A DNA stretch of 64,000 nt from Flavimaribacter sp024343425 (GTDB taxonomy: Bacteria > Pseudomonadota > Alphaproteobacteria > Rhizobiales > Rhizobiaceae), in assembly GCA_965227645.1 (NCBI GenBank), contig OZ245773.1, positions 2,604,001 to 2,668,000 of the forward strand, read 5' to 3'. A program made the translations under genes and the position numbers. Below are positions 43,546 to 51,125 of this stretch, piece by piece. Under the pieces are notes generated by a model. That model made no database searches. It was not told where the DNA came from and saw only the letters and a program-made list of their open reading frames with translations. Each line of letters opens with the position of its first letter. Within the stretch, counting starts at the first letter, position 1.

Positions 43546-44687
43546 CAGGAAGCCCTCCGCCAGATGGTTTTTGCAGCAGACGCGGATCGCGCCAGCGACA
43601 AGAGAAAACCGGTTACGCTCGCCACCGACGAACCGTCTATGAGATCGTCGAGCAAAGGAAGGATCGCCTTCATGGCAGCTGTTTCGGGACGAAAGCGCGG
43701 ATCGCCGGCCAAAGGCGTCACGAAGGTCAGGCGCCAGGCCCTGCCACGCAAGCGGCTTATCGCGAGTTCCATTGGCGCCGGATCGCCGCGTTCCAGACCG
43801 TCGGAAAGGATCACGACACAAGCTCCATTCGCAAGAGTGGCGAAACGCGGTATCGACAGAAATGCGAGAAGCGATGGCCCGATGCGCGTTCCGCCGTCCC
43901 AGTCGTCAACCAGCGACGCAGCCCTTGCAACCGCCATCGATCTTTCGCGGATACGCAATGCCGCTGTCAGGCGGGTCAGCCGTGTGCCGAAGGTAAAAAC
44001 CTCGGCACGCGCCGCCCCCTGAACGGCCGCATGCGCCACATCAAGATATCCAGGTGTATATCGTTTCATCGAGCCGGAAACATCGATCAGCAATAAAAGC
44101 CTGCGCGGCTCCTCGCGCCGCTTGCGCCAGACAGGTGACGGGATATCACCATCACTGCGAACAATGAATCGCAGTGACCGATGCAGATCAAGGGCGTCGG
44201 GAGATTTGGCAACCTCCGTCCGGAACGAGCGCCGTTGCGGCAGGGATTGACCGATGCGCCTCTGGAACGTGAGCAAACTGTTTGCCCGGACCGAAAACGC
44301 ACGTCGGGCCAGCCGCTCCTCGGTCGAGGCATGCTCGCCGCCCGCTTCGCCTTGCTCAGGCGCCACTTGTTCCAGGCCGGCGCTGTTTTCCTTGACCGCG
44401 GTTTCCTCGTCCTCGCCGTCTTTATCTTGCTGAACCTGCTCCTCACCATGCAGCCACATGCGAAACAGCATGTCGAATTCGCCGCGCCTGTCCGGCGGCG
44501 GCGCGAGTGTGGCAAGCGCAGCTTCGCGGATATGATCGACCGATTTCGGACCCAAAAGGGTGATCGCCTGCATGAAGGTCGTCGCCTGCTCCGACGACGC
44601 CACGAATCCATGACTCCGAAGAAGCCGCGCGAAACCGAGAAACGGCGCGGCCGCCCGCGGCATGTCCGAGGCGGCGGACGGCGTCAC
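43545..44687 (-). CDS. coxE: CoxE-like VWA-domain protein
   Basis: 380 residues. A DUF58/VWA domain with MIDAS motif DVSGS (202-206) in LLLLIDVSGSMKRYT, preceded by an acidic, low-complexity linker (about 80-120). CoxE works with the MoxR-type ATPase CoxD in maturing the active site of CO dehydrogenase-type molybdenum hydroxylases. The start is GTG 44687, overlapping the CoxD-like stop by four bases; ATG 44663 is an alternative. Confidence 0.88.
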   Translation of the reverse strand: MTPSAASDMPRAAAPFLGFARLLRSHGFVASSEQATTFMQAITLLGPKSVDHIREAALATLAPPPDRRGEFDMLFRMWLHGEEQVQQDKDGEDEETAVKENSAGLEQVAPEQGEAGGEHASTEERLARRAFSVRANSLLTFQRRIGQSLPQRRSFRTEVAKSPDALDLHRSLRFIVRSDGDIPSPVWRKRREEPRRLLLLIDVSGSMKRYTPGYLDVAHAAVQGAARAEVFTFGTRLTRLTAALRIRERSMAVARAASLVDDWDGGTRIGPSLLAFLSIPRFATLANGACVVILSDGLERGDPAPMELAISRLRGRAWRLTFVTPLAGDPRFRPETAAMKAILPLLDDLIDGSSVASVTGFLLSLARSASAAKTIWRRAS

Positions 44688-45562
44688 GATAGCGCACCTT
44701 CAAGAATGGCATCGAACTCGGGTTCGATCATGCTAAGGTCGTCATCGTCCTTGATCAGCAGACCCACGGCGCGGCGCAATGCGATCGGCCATGGGCTTCC
44801 TCCTTTTTCAAGGATCGTTGCTGCGTTGGCCCAGTCGACGGCCTCGGCGATGCCCGGTGGCTTGGCCAGGGGCCGCGCGCGCATGTCGCGCACGGCAGCG
44901 GCGACGGCTGCCGCCGTGTCCCTTGCCACGTCGCCGCTGCGAAGCATGATGATTTGCGCCTCGCGCTCGGCGTCCGGATAGTCGATCCAGTGATAGACGC
45001 ACCGCCGGCGCAGCGCTTCCGCCAACTCCCGGGTGCGGTTGGAGGTCAAGATCACAAGGGGTCGAGAGACCGCCCGGATCGTTCCGCGTTCGGGAATGGA
45101 GATTTGAAAGTCCGCCAGGAATTCGAGCAGCAGCGCCTCGAATTCGTGGTCGGACCGATCGATTTCGTCGACGAGCAGCACGCAGCTTTCGGGTGATCTC
45201 AGAACTTGCAGCAGTGGCCGTGCGATGAGAAAGCGGTCGTCGTAAAGATTAATTTCGGCGTCGCCGGCCTGGCGAATGGCAAGCAACTGGCGCTGGTAGT
45301 TCCACTCATACAGCGCCTGGCTTGCATCGATGCCTTCGTAGCACTGCAGCCGGATCAGGTCGCGTCCGAGAGCCCCGGCCATCGCCTTTGCCGCTTCGGT
45401 TTTTCCAACGCCAGGAGGGCCTTCTATCAGAAGCGGTTTGCCGAGCTGAATTGCGAGAAAGATGGCCGTCGCCAGGCTGTCATCGGCAACGTAGTGCAGT
45501 ATTGACAGTCGCCTGGCGACCTCGTCCGGAGATTCAATGATGTCGGAACCCGCAACAACCAT
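44684..45562 (-). CDS. coxD: CoxD-like MoxR-family AAA+ ATPase
   Basis: 292 residues. Walker A GPPGVGKT (48-55), Walker B VLLVDEIDRSD and the sensor region LVILTSNRTRELAEALRRRC are of the MoxR/CoxD type. It is expected to power insertion or modification of the Mo cofactor site with CoxE. The ATG at 45562 shares one base with the stop of the second molybdopterin subunit. Confidence 0.9.
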   Translation of the reverse strand: MVVAGSDIIESPDEVARRLSILHYVADDSLATAIFLAIQLGKPLLIEGPPGVGKTEAAKAMAGALGRDLIRLQCYEGIDASQALYEWNYQRQLLAIRQAGDAEINLYDDRFLIARPLLQVLRSPESCVLLVDEIDRSDHEFEALLLEFLADFQISIPERGTIRAVSRPLVILTSNRTRELAEALRRRCVYHWIDYPDAEREAQIIMLRSGDVARDTAAAVAAAVRDMRARPLAKPPGIAEAVDWANAATILEKGGSPWPIALRRAVGLLIKDDDDLSMIEPEFDAILEGALS

Positions 45563-46578
45563 CAGCCGGCCGGCGCCTCTCGTGGCTGGGCCTTCAGGGC
45601 CCGCAATACGCGTTCCGGCGTGATAGGCATGGTGTCGACGCGAACGCCGACCGCGTCGAAAATGGCGTTCGCGACCGCTGGAATCTGAGGATTGGCGCAC
45701 ATTTCGCCAACGCCCTTGGCGCCATACGGACCGTCCGCCGCCGGACGCTCGATAACGATTGTCTCGGTGTCCGCAAGATTCCCCGGCCCCGGCATGAGAT
45801 ACTGGTTGAAATCGGTCCCGCCATTGTCGCGATCCGGATAATAGGGTTCGGTCGTTTCAAAAAGCGCGTGGCTGATGCCCATCCACGACCCGCCGACAAG
45901 CTGCTGCTCGACCATCTTCGGGTTCAGCGCGCGACCTACATCATAGACGTTCTTGACGGAAAGCACCGAGACTTCGCCAGTTTCGTCGTCGACCTCGACG
46001 TCCGCTACGACACAGGCATGGGCGTAGCACGTCGCAGGTTTCATCGCGCCGGTCTCTGTTTCCGGAAAAGACCGCGGGACGAGGAACATGCCGCGCCCCG
46101 ATATCGATCTGCCGTGTTTGAAGTGCGCTGCCAGCGCCGTATCGAAAACAGATATCGACTTTTGGGGCGCGCCCTTTACGTGAATATTGCCTGTGCCGTC
46201 GGTCTCGAGATCTCCGGCGTCAACTTCGAGTTCTTCCGCCGCAACTTCCAGCATGACGTCACGGGCTTCGCGGGCCGCCTGCACGATGGCGTTGCCAATG
46301 CGGTGGGTTCCACGCGATGCGAACGTTCCCATGCAGTGCGGTCCCGTATCAGTGTCAGCGGTATCGATCGTCACGGCTTCCGTCGTCACGCCAATCGTTT
46401 CGGCGCAGATCTGCGACATCACCTGTCTCAGTCCCTGACCCAGATCGACGCTGGACAGGGTCACCATGAAGCTGCCTGTCGGCGTGGAATGGACCAGCGC
46501 CTGGCTCGGATCGCCTCCCAGGTTCATGCCGGTCGGATAGTTGATGGCCGCAACGCCGCGGCCCCGTTTCAAAGCCAT
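45562..46578 (-). CDS. molybdenum hydroxylase, C-terminal molybdopterin subunit (NdhM-like)
   Basis: 338 residues corresponding only to the C-terminal part of a xanthine-dehydrogenase-type large subunit. VDLGQGLRQVMSQ and the catalytic-Glu motif GAKGVGE (E292) are here. The N-terminal half is a separate gene just upstream. ATG 46578 lies one base after that gene's TGA and is in another frame. GGGAGG lies inside the end of the upstream gene at correct spacing. This two-gene layout and these sizes resemble NdhL/NdhM of Eubacterium barkeri nicotinate dehydrogenase. Confidence 0.88.
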   Translation of the reverse strand: MALKRGRGVAAINYPTGMNLGGDPSQALVHSTPTGSFMVTLSSVDLGQGLRQVMSQICAETIGVTTEAVTIDTADTDTGPHCMGTFASRGTHRIGNAIVQAAREARDVMLEVAAEELEVDAGDLETDGTGNIHVKGAPQKSISVFDTALAAHFKHGRSISGRGMFLVPRSFPETETGAMKPATCYAHACVVADVEVDDETGEVSVLSVKNVYDVGRALNPKMVEQQLVGGSWMGISHALFETTEPYYPDRDNGGTDFNQYLMPGPGNLADTETIVIERPAADGPYGAKGVGEMCANPQIPAVANAIFDAVGVRVDTMPITPERVLRALKAQPREAPAG

Positions 46579-46579
46579 G

Positions 46580-47947
46580 TCACGCCTCCCTGTTGCGCGA
46601 GGACATCTCGTAAAAGCGATCGGCGATCGGCCAGTCGGCAACGCGCGAAGCCTCCTGCATGCATTCGATCAGCGCCGCTCCCTCGGTCGGCTGTCTGTGC
46701 GCCTTCATGTCGCCGTCGCGATAGGCGTTGATGAAGCGAAACTCCAGCGGATCCATGCCGATCAACCGGGCAAGCTTGTCCATTTGCACTTCGAGGGCAA
46801 AATCGGCGATCGTCACGCCAAATCCGCGCATCGCGCTCGACGGCGTCCGGTTGGTGTAGACGCAGTAGGTGTCGATCCAGACATTTTCGACTCTGTAGGG
46901 ACCTGGGTAGTGCGCGGCCCCCTTCTGGGCGCCGTAGGGCGAATGGCGAGAATAGGCGCCGGCGTCGGTGTAACCGGTGACCTTGCGGGCGACCAGGCGA
47001 CCGTCATTCATCACCCCGTCCCTGATCACGATCCTTTCGGCGGCGCGTGGCGAGGAAATCTGCATCTCCTCCTCCCGGCTGTAGATGAACGAGACCGGTC
47101 TGCCGGTCAATTTCGCAGCAAGAATGGCGATCGGTTCGACGATGACATCGACCTTCCCGCCGAAGCCTCCGCCTACGGTGCCGCCGACCATGTGCAGCTT
47201 GTGGCCGGGCATCTGCAGAATGATCGAGGCATTATCCAGCGTGAAGAACATGGCCTGCGTATCGGTGTAGCAGGTGAACCGGTCGTTCCCGTCTGGCGTG
47301 ACGATACACCCGGTTGTCTCAAGGGGCGCCTGCTCGATCGGCGAGGAATTGTATGTCTGCTCGAGAATGTGGTCGGCCATCGCGAAGCCTGCTTCCACAT
47401 CGCCGAAACGGACCTTGCGATGGTCGCCGCTGTCATAGAGATAAAAGTTGCCCGGATGGTGCTCGTTGACCAGCGGCGCATCCGGCTTGAGCGCTTCCTC
47501 CATGTCGAAGACGGCCGGCAGAACCTCGTACTCCACCTTGACCTTCGCCGCCCCTTCCTGGGCGGCGCGCTCGCTTGTGGCGAGCACAGCCACGACCGCT
47601 TCGCCCTTCCAGCTCACCTTCTTGTCGGCGAGAACCGTTTCGTCTTCCGGACCGACCTGGATGAGGATCAGGATCGTGTAAAGATTATGCGGGACATCCT
47701 TGGCGGTGAGCACGCGGACGACGCCCGGATGTTTTTCCGCTTTGGAGACATCGATGGATCGGATATTGGCGTGATGATGCGGACTGCGCACCATCTTGAG
47801 ATGCAGCAGGCCGGGGAACGTCCGGTCTGCGAAATAGGCCGTCTTGCCTGTGACATGGCCCGGCGTGTCCGACCGCGTCCGCGAATGACCGATCTCGTTG
47901 AGATCGTCGTTGCGTTCGTCCGAGAAATAGTCTTTTCGAAGTTCCAT
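46580..47947 (-). CDS. molybdenum hydroxylase, N-terminal molybdopterin subunit (NdhL-like)
   Basis: 455 residues covering the aldehyde-oxidase a/b hammerhead domain (from about residue 25) and the first molybdopterin-binding domain. The motif GGGFGGK is at 259-265 and MRGFG at 373-377. It ends normally before the second molybdopterin domain and lacks the catalytic Glu, so it must act with the next subunit. The substrate is probably a heterocycle or aldehyde hydroxylated next to a ring N or carbonyl (family knowledge). Confidence 0.9.
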   Translation of the reverse strand: MELRKDYFSDERNDDLNEIGHSRTRSDTPGHVTGKTAYFADRTFPGLLHLKMVRSPHHHANIRSIDVSKAEKHPGVVRVLTAKDVPHNLYTILILIQVGPEDETVLADKKVSWKGEAVVAVLATSERAAQEGAAKVKVEYEVLPAVFDMEEALKPDAPLVNEHHPGNFYLYDSGDHRKVRFGDVEAGFAMADHILEQTYNSSPIEQAPLETTGCIVTPDGNDRFTCYTDTQAMFFTLDNASIILQMPGHKLHMVGGTVGGGFGGKVDVIVEPIAILAAKLTGRPVSFIYSREEEMQISSPRAAERIVIRDGVMNDGRLVARKVTGYTDAGAYSRHSPYGAQKGAAHYPGPYRVENVWIDTYCVYTNRTPSSAMRGFGVTIADFALEVQMDKLARLIGMDPLEFRFINAYRDGDMKAHRQPTEGAALIECMQEASRVADWPIADRFYEMSSRNREA

Positions 47948-47956
47948 CGTCGATCC

Positions 47957-48439
47957 TCAACCAGCCTTTTGGGAATTTGATCGCGCGGCTGTCAGCACCG
48001 CCTGGATGATCGGCTCGTAGCCGGTGCAACGGCAGATGTTCCCGGAGATCGCCTCGATGACGTCTTCGCGGGTCGGATTCGGCGTATGGTCGAGCAAGGT
48101 TTTCACAGCCATGATCATGCCAGGGGTGCAGAAGCCGCACTGGGCGGCGAAACCGTCGACGATGGCGCGTTGCAAAGGATGCAGGACGCCTTCACTGGCA
48201 AGACCGGCGGCGGTTTCGATGGAAGCGCCCTCGCATGTTTCCGCCAGCGTGAGGCAGCTCAGCCTCAGTTCGCCATCGACAATCACGGAACAGGCGCCGC
48301 ATGCGCCTTGCTGACAGCCGCCTTTCGGCGACGTGTCGCCCATCGTGTCGCGCAAGGCATGCAGCAACGTGACGCCGCTTTCAACGAACTCGGCCCTTTC
48401 CTGGCCGTTGAGCGTGAACTGAACGGGAACTCTGGCCAT
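47957..48439 (-). CDS. molybdenum hydroxylase 2Fe-2S subunit (CoxS/NdhS-like)
   Basis: 160 residues. The plant-type [2Fe-2S] cluster ligands are C42, C47, C50 and C62; the second cluster uses C101, C104, C136 and C138 (CRCTGYEPI). All eight are present, so electron transfer to the FAD subunit should be intact. ATG 48439 is preceded by GGAGGAG. Confidence 0.93.
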   Translation of the reverse strand: MARVPVQFTLNGQERAEFVESGVTLLHALRDTMGDTSPKGGCQQGACGACSVIVDGELRLSCLTLAETCEGASIETAAGLASEGVLHPLQRAIVDGFAAQCGFCTPGMIMAVKTLLDHTPNPTREDVIEAISGNICRCTGYEPIIQAVLTAARSNSQKAG

Positions 48440-48489
48440 TTCTCCTCCTCGTGTTCCGGCAATCAATCCGCCGAACACCTCCTGTTTTC

Positions 48490-49290
48490 TCAGCCGAGCA
48501 AAAGTCGACTGAAATGCACCGGCAACACCTCGCTGCGATACCAGGCGCTGGCGACCGGATCGGTAGTCGGGTTCGTTCCCTCTCCGATAACCGCAACTGC
48601 ATCGCGGATATCGTCCTTCTCCAATTTGCAACCGATCAGCGCCTGTTCGGCGGCTTGGGCGCGTATCGGACGGTCCGCCATGCAGCCGAGCGCAATCCGG
48701 GCGGACTTGACCTTGCCTGCGTCATCCAGCGCCAATGCGGCGGCGATCGTCACGACGGAAACACCCCTGGGCTTCACCCGCGAAACCTTCAGAAATCGCA
48801 GAACACCAGCGGACGGAACATCAAGGCTCACCGCCGTGACGATGCCGCGCTTACGCCTGTCATCCCGGCCGGCAAGAAAGTCTTCGATCGGCGATTCACC
48901 GTCAGCGCCATGGACCGTTGCTTCCAGCGCCAGCAGCCCGACGGTGAAATCGCCATAGGGCGCCGGCGCAAACAGATTGCCGCCGACCGTCGCCATGTTG
49001 CGAACGGCCGGGCCTCCGACGGCTTTCGCAACGGGATGGAGACCGGCAAGACCGGCGTTGCCCAGAACGGCCGCCATTGTCACCGAAGCGCCGATGGTCG
49101 CCCTGCCTTCAGTTATGTCGATGGTCTGTAGCGTCGGAGCCGTTGAGCGCACATATCCCGTGATGGAAACGTCGCCCTCGTTGACCGCCCGCACCACCAA
49201 CGTACCGCCGCCGAGATAGCATATTCCGTCTGGCTTCAGTGCGTCGGACGCGTCCCGAACCGATGAGTATGTCTGAACAACAAGCGACAT
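48490..49290 (-). CDS. molybdenum hydroxylase FAD-binding subunit (CoxM/NdhF-like)
   Basis: 266 residues. The FAD-binding motifs are LGGGTLVVRAVNEG (from residue 26) and ATVGGNLFAPAPYGD. It is slightly shorter than typical CoxM. It passes electrons from the 2Fe-2S subunit to an acceptor such as quinone. It is separated by 19 bases from the CoxG-like gene upstream and 50 bases from the 2Fe-2S gene. Confidence 0.92.
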   Translation of the reverse strand: MSLVVQTYSSVRDASDALKPDGICYLGGGTLVVRAVNEGDVSITGYVRSTAPTLQTIDITEGRATIGASVTMAAVLGNAGLAGLHPVAKAVGGPAVRNMATVGGNLFAPAPYGDFTVGLLALEATVHGADGESPIEDFLAGRDDRRKRGIVTAVSLDVPSAGVLRFLKVSRVKPRGVSVVTIAAALALDDAGKVKSARIALGCMADRPIRAQAAEQALIGCKLEKDDIRDAVAVIGEGTNPTTDPVASAWYRSEVLPVHFSRLLLG

Positions 49291-49309
49291 GTGGCGACCT
49301 TCCGAGAAA

Positions 49310-49753
49310 TCAGGATTTGCCGGTGAAATGGTCCTGCAACGCGTTGAACCCGCCCTGGAAGACGTTGGCGCCCATTCCTGCCGCCACCTTGTCTGCCTCC
49401 TCCTCGGGCGCGTCGAAAGTGGCCGTCCATTCGGCGAAGGTCCGATCGCCGTCGGTGACCCTGCGCAATTGCAGCGTGGCGCTGTGGTTGGTGATCGGCT
49501 GGGGCGTTTCTAGGATCGAATAGCTCACCAGGTAATCGTCGTCCGAGAAGGCGGTCAGTTGTTCACGCAGCTTCGGACCGCTCGCCAGCGTGAAGTTGCG
49601 CACGCAGCCGATTTCCGTAGCGGATTTTCCATCTTCGATGTGGCTCTCCACCATGCGCGGATGCCATTCGGGCAATCCGTTGAAATTCCGGATGCGCGCC
49701 CAGACCTTTTCGACCGGCGCATCGATGATGCTGGAGACAGTGATTGTTGCCAT
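49310..49753 (-). CDS. SRPBCC-family protein (CoxG/polyketide-cyclase-like)
   Basis: 147 residues of the START/Bet v1-like fold. TITVSSIIDAPVEKVWARIRNF at the N-terminus and ATLQLRRVTDGDRTFAEWTATFDA in the middle are typical. CoxG-like proteins accompany CO-dehydrogenase-type operons, but the plain SRPBCC fold also includes cyclases and lipid-binding proteins. It is the first gene of the operon. Confidence 0.85.
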   Translation of the reverse strand: MATITVSSIIDAPVEKVWARIRNFNGLPEWHPRMVESHIEDGKSATEIGCVRNFTLASGPKLREQLTAFSDDDYLVSYSILETPQPITNHSATLQLRRVTDGDRTFAEWTATFDAPEEEADKVAAGMGANVFQGGFNALQDHFTGKS

Positions 49754-49867
49754 GGATTCTTGCCCTCATGAATTCACATTGGCAAAACCATAGCGCGCCC
49801 AAATTGCCGCGCTTATCAATGCGTCTTCGCGCCTTATCAATCAGTCGGAAAATCGAACCGCTCTAAA

Positions 49868-49944
49868 CTAGTGGTCCGATTCCGACATTTGCATCCTTCT
49901 GCTGCTCGTCCTGCGGCAAATGTCGGAATCTTCAGGACCACTAG
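49868..49944. repeat. 77-bp palindromic element, copy 1
   Basis: An imperfect inverted repeat that begins CTAGTGGTCC and ends GGACCACTAG, with inner arms TTCCGACATTTGC and GCAAATGTCGGAA and a central loop of about 23 bases. It is the same length and has the same CTAGTGG/CCACTAG ends as copy 2, 13 bases away. This looks like a REP-type mobile palindrome family. Confidence 0.75.
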
Positions 49945-49957
49945 CCAGATTATATTT

Positions 49958-50034
49958 CTAGTGGAGCTTCAAATTTGACATTTGAAAACGAGTTCGCGTC
50001 TTGCGGGGCTCAAATGTCAAATTTGCTCCACTAG
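49958..50034. repeat. 77-bp palindromic element, copy 2
   Basis: An imperfect inverted repeat that begins CTAGTGGAGC and ends CTCCACTAG, with inner arms CAAATTTGACATTTGA and TCAAATGTCAAATTTG. Only the ends match copy 1; the arms differ. The terminal CTAG supplies the TAG stop codon of the AraC-type gene, so the element appears to have landed in or beside its 3' end. Confidence 0.75.
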
Positions 50035-50858
50035 TGCTGGCTGCGCGCCGCCTCGCGGTACTGGATTGGTGGAACACCTACGTGATCCCTGAAAAACCGG
50101 GAAAAATTGCCTTGCGTCGTGAATCCAAGATTGCAGGCGACCGAAATGAGCGGATCCGGCGAACTCTGCAACTGGCGCCGCGCCTCTTCCATGCGCAGCA
50201 TGTTCCAATAGACATTCGGCGTCAGCCGGGTCTGTTCCTTGAAGAGTGAGAAAAAGTGCGCCCGCGACATGCCGACCTTTCGCGCGACATCATCGAAGCA
50301 GATGCGCTCGCAGATGTTTGCTTTCATCAGTTCGACCGCCTTGCGGACGCGGAAATCATGGGCGGCCACATGATCGCTTGCCCATCGCGTCCGGTTGCGC
50401 GCGCACCGGGCGGCGGCGACCACCTTGTCAATCAGCTTCGTGATCTCGCTTTCAACGCCGTCGTCTTCGGGAGCATCGATGCGCAGACGCCGTTCGAGAT
50501 GAACCGCGTCGAGGTAGAGCCAGTCGTCCAATTCAATCGTGGACTGGGTGAACAGCGGCGCTCCGTCCGCCAAACCGTACTGGCGCTCCGCCCATTCGGG
50601 GTTGATGTAGAAGGCAAGGAAAACTCCCGGACATTCGGCGTTGGAAAAGGCATGGCTGTGCGGAATAAGGGAATTGACGCCGGCGGCGACGCCGGGTCCA
50701 GGCAACACGGTCTCGCCGCCAATGTTCATCCTGCCGGCTGCGCCTTCCAGCCAGATGATGATATGGGCTTCCGGATGAGCGTGGGTCACCAGATCGCTGG
50801 CGACGTTAAGCACAGAGACATGGCCGAACTGGCCCCGAAAGAGCTTGATCGAAGTCAT
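50031..50858 (-). CDS. AraC-family regulator with cupin sensor domain
   Basis: 275 residues. The N-terminal half is cupin-like (HAHPEAHIIIWLEGAAGRMN, then FSNAECPGVFLAFYINPEW). The C-terminal half has two helix-turn-helix motifs (FDDVARKVGMSRAHFFSLFKEQ and ISVACNLGFTTQGNFSRFFRDH). It lies upstream of the molybdenum hydroxylase operon on the same strand and is its likely activator. Its ribosome binding site is inside a perfect 17-base-pair stem, and its stop codon is made by a palindromic repeat element. Confidence 0.88.
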   Translation of the reverse strand: MTSIKLFRGQFGHVSVLNVASDLVTHAHPEAHIIIWLEGAAGRMNIGGETVLPGPGVAAGVNSLIPHSHAFSNAECPGVFLAFYINPEWAERQYGLADGAPLFTQSTIELDDWLYLDAVHLERRLRIDAPEDDGVESEITKLIDKVVAAARCARNRTRWASDHVAAHDFRVRKAVELMKANICERICFDDVARKVGMSRAHFFSLFKEQTRLTPNVYWNMLRMEEARRQLQSSPDPLISVACNLGFTTQGNFSRFFRDHVGVPPIQYREAARSQH

Positions 50859-50862
50859 CGCG

Positions 50863-50903
50863 ATTTCCTCCCGAAGCGCCTCCCGAGCGCTTCGGGAGGA
50901 AAT
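50863..50903 (-). promoter_or_regulatory. hairpin enclosing the AraC ribosome binding site
   Basis: Perfect 17-base arms ATTTCCTCCCGAAGCGC and GCGCTTCGGGAGGAAAT with a seven-base loop. In the minus-strand transcript the right arm contains GGGAGGA, placed eight bases before the AraC ATG. The left arm is its perfect complement, so translation should be shut off unless the stem opens. It could alternatively be a DNA operator. Confidence 0.65.
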
Positions 50904-51125
50904 CTAGGTCCGTGCTCAATGCGGCGTCAAGGTCATGCCGCCACAGGTCGACGAGAAAAACCGGGTCGCGTAGAGCGGCGACGTTGTATATCGACGATCA
51001 AGGGCTGGGGGAAATCAACAATTCGCACAGTCTGCGATGTCACTGGAGGAACAAGGCAGTTACGCCAGCTGTCTTTTAAGTTATTGTTTGAGCTTATCGA
51101 GAGATAACTGACATTTCATTCCGGA
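50904..51125. other. gap between AraC hairpin and IS element
   Basis: 222 bases with no convincing coding frame. It should contain the promoter of the AraC gene on the minus strand; no clear -35/-10 pair stands out. The stretch next to the IS shows no obvious target duplication. Confidence 0.4.

Noticed and set aside
46580..46582. TGA between the two Mo-subunit genes read as selenocysteine or a readthrough stop
   Set aside because: The downstream gene is in a different frame and has its own ribosome binding site, so readthrough would not produce it.
46541..47980. 479-codon plus-strand frame opposite the Mo-subunit gene
   Set aside because: Antisense artefact; spans the end of one subunit and nearly all of the other without motifs.
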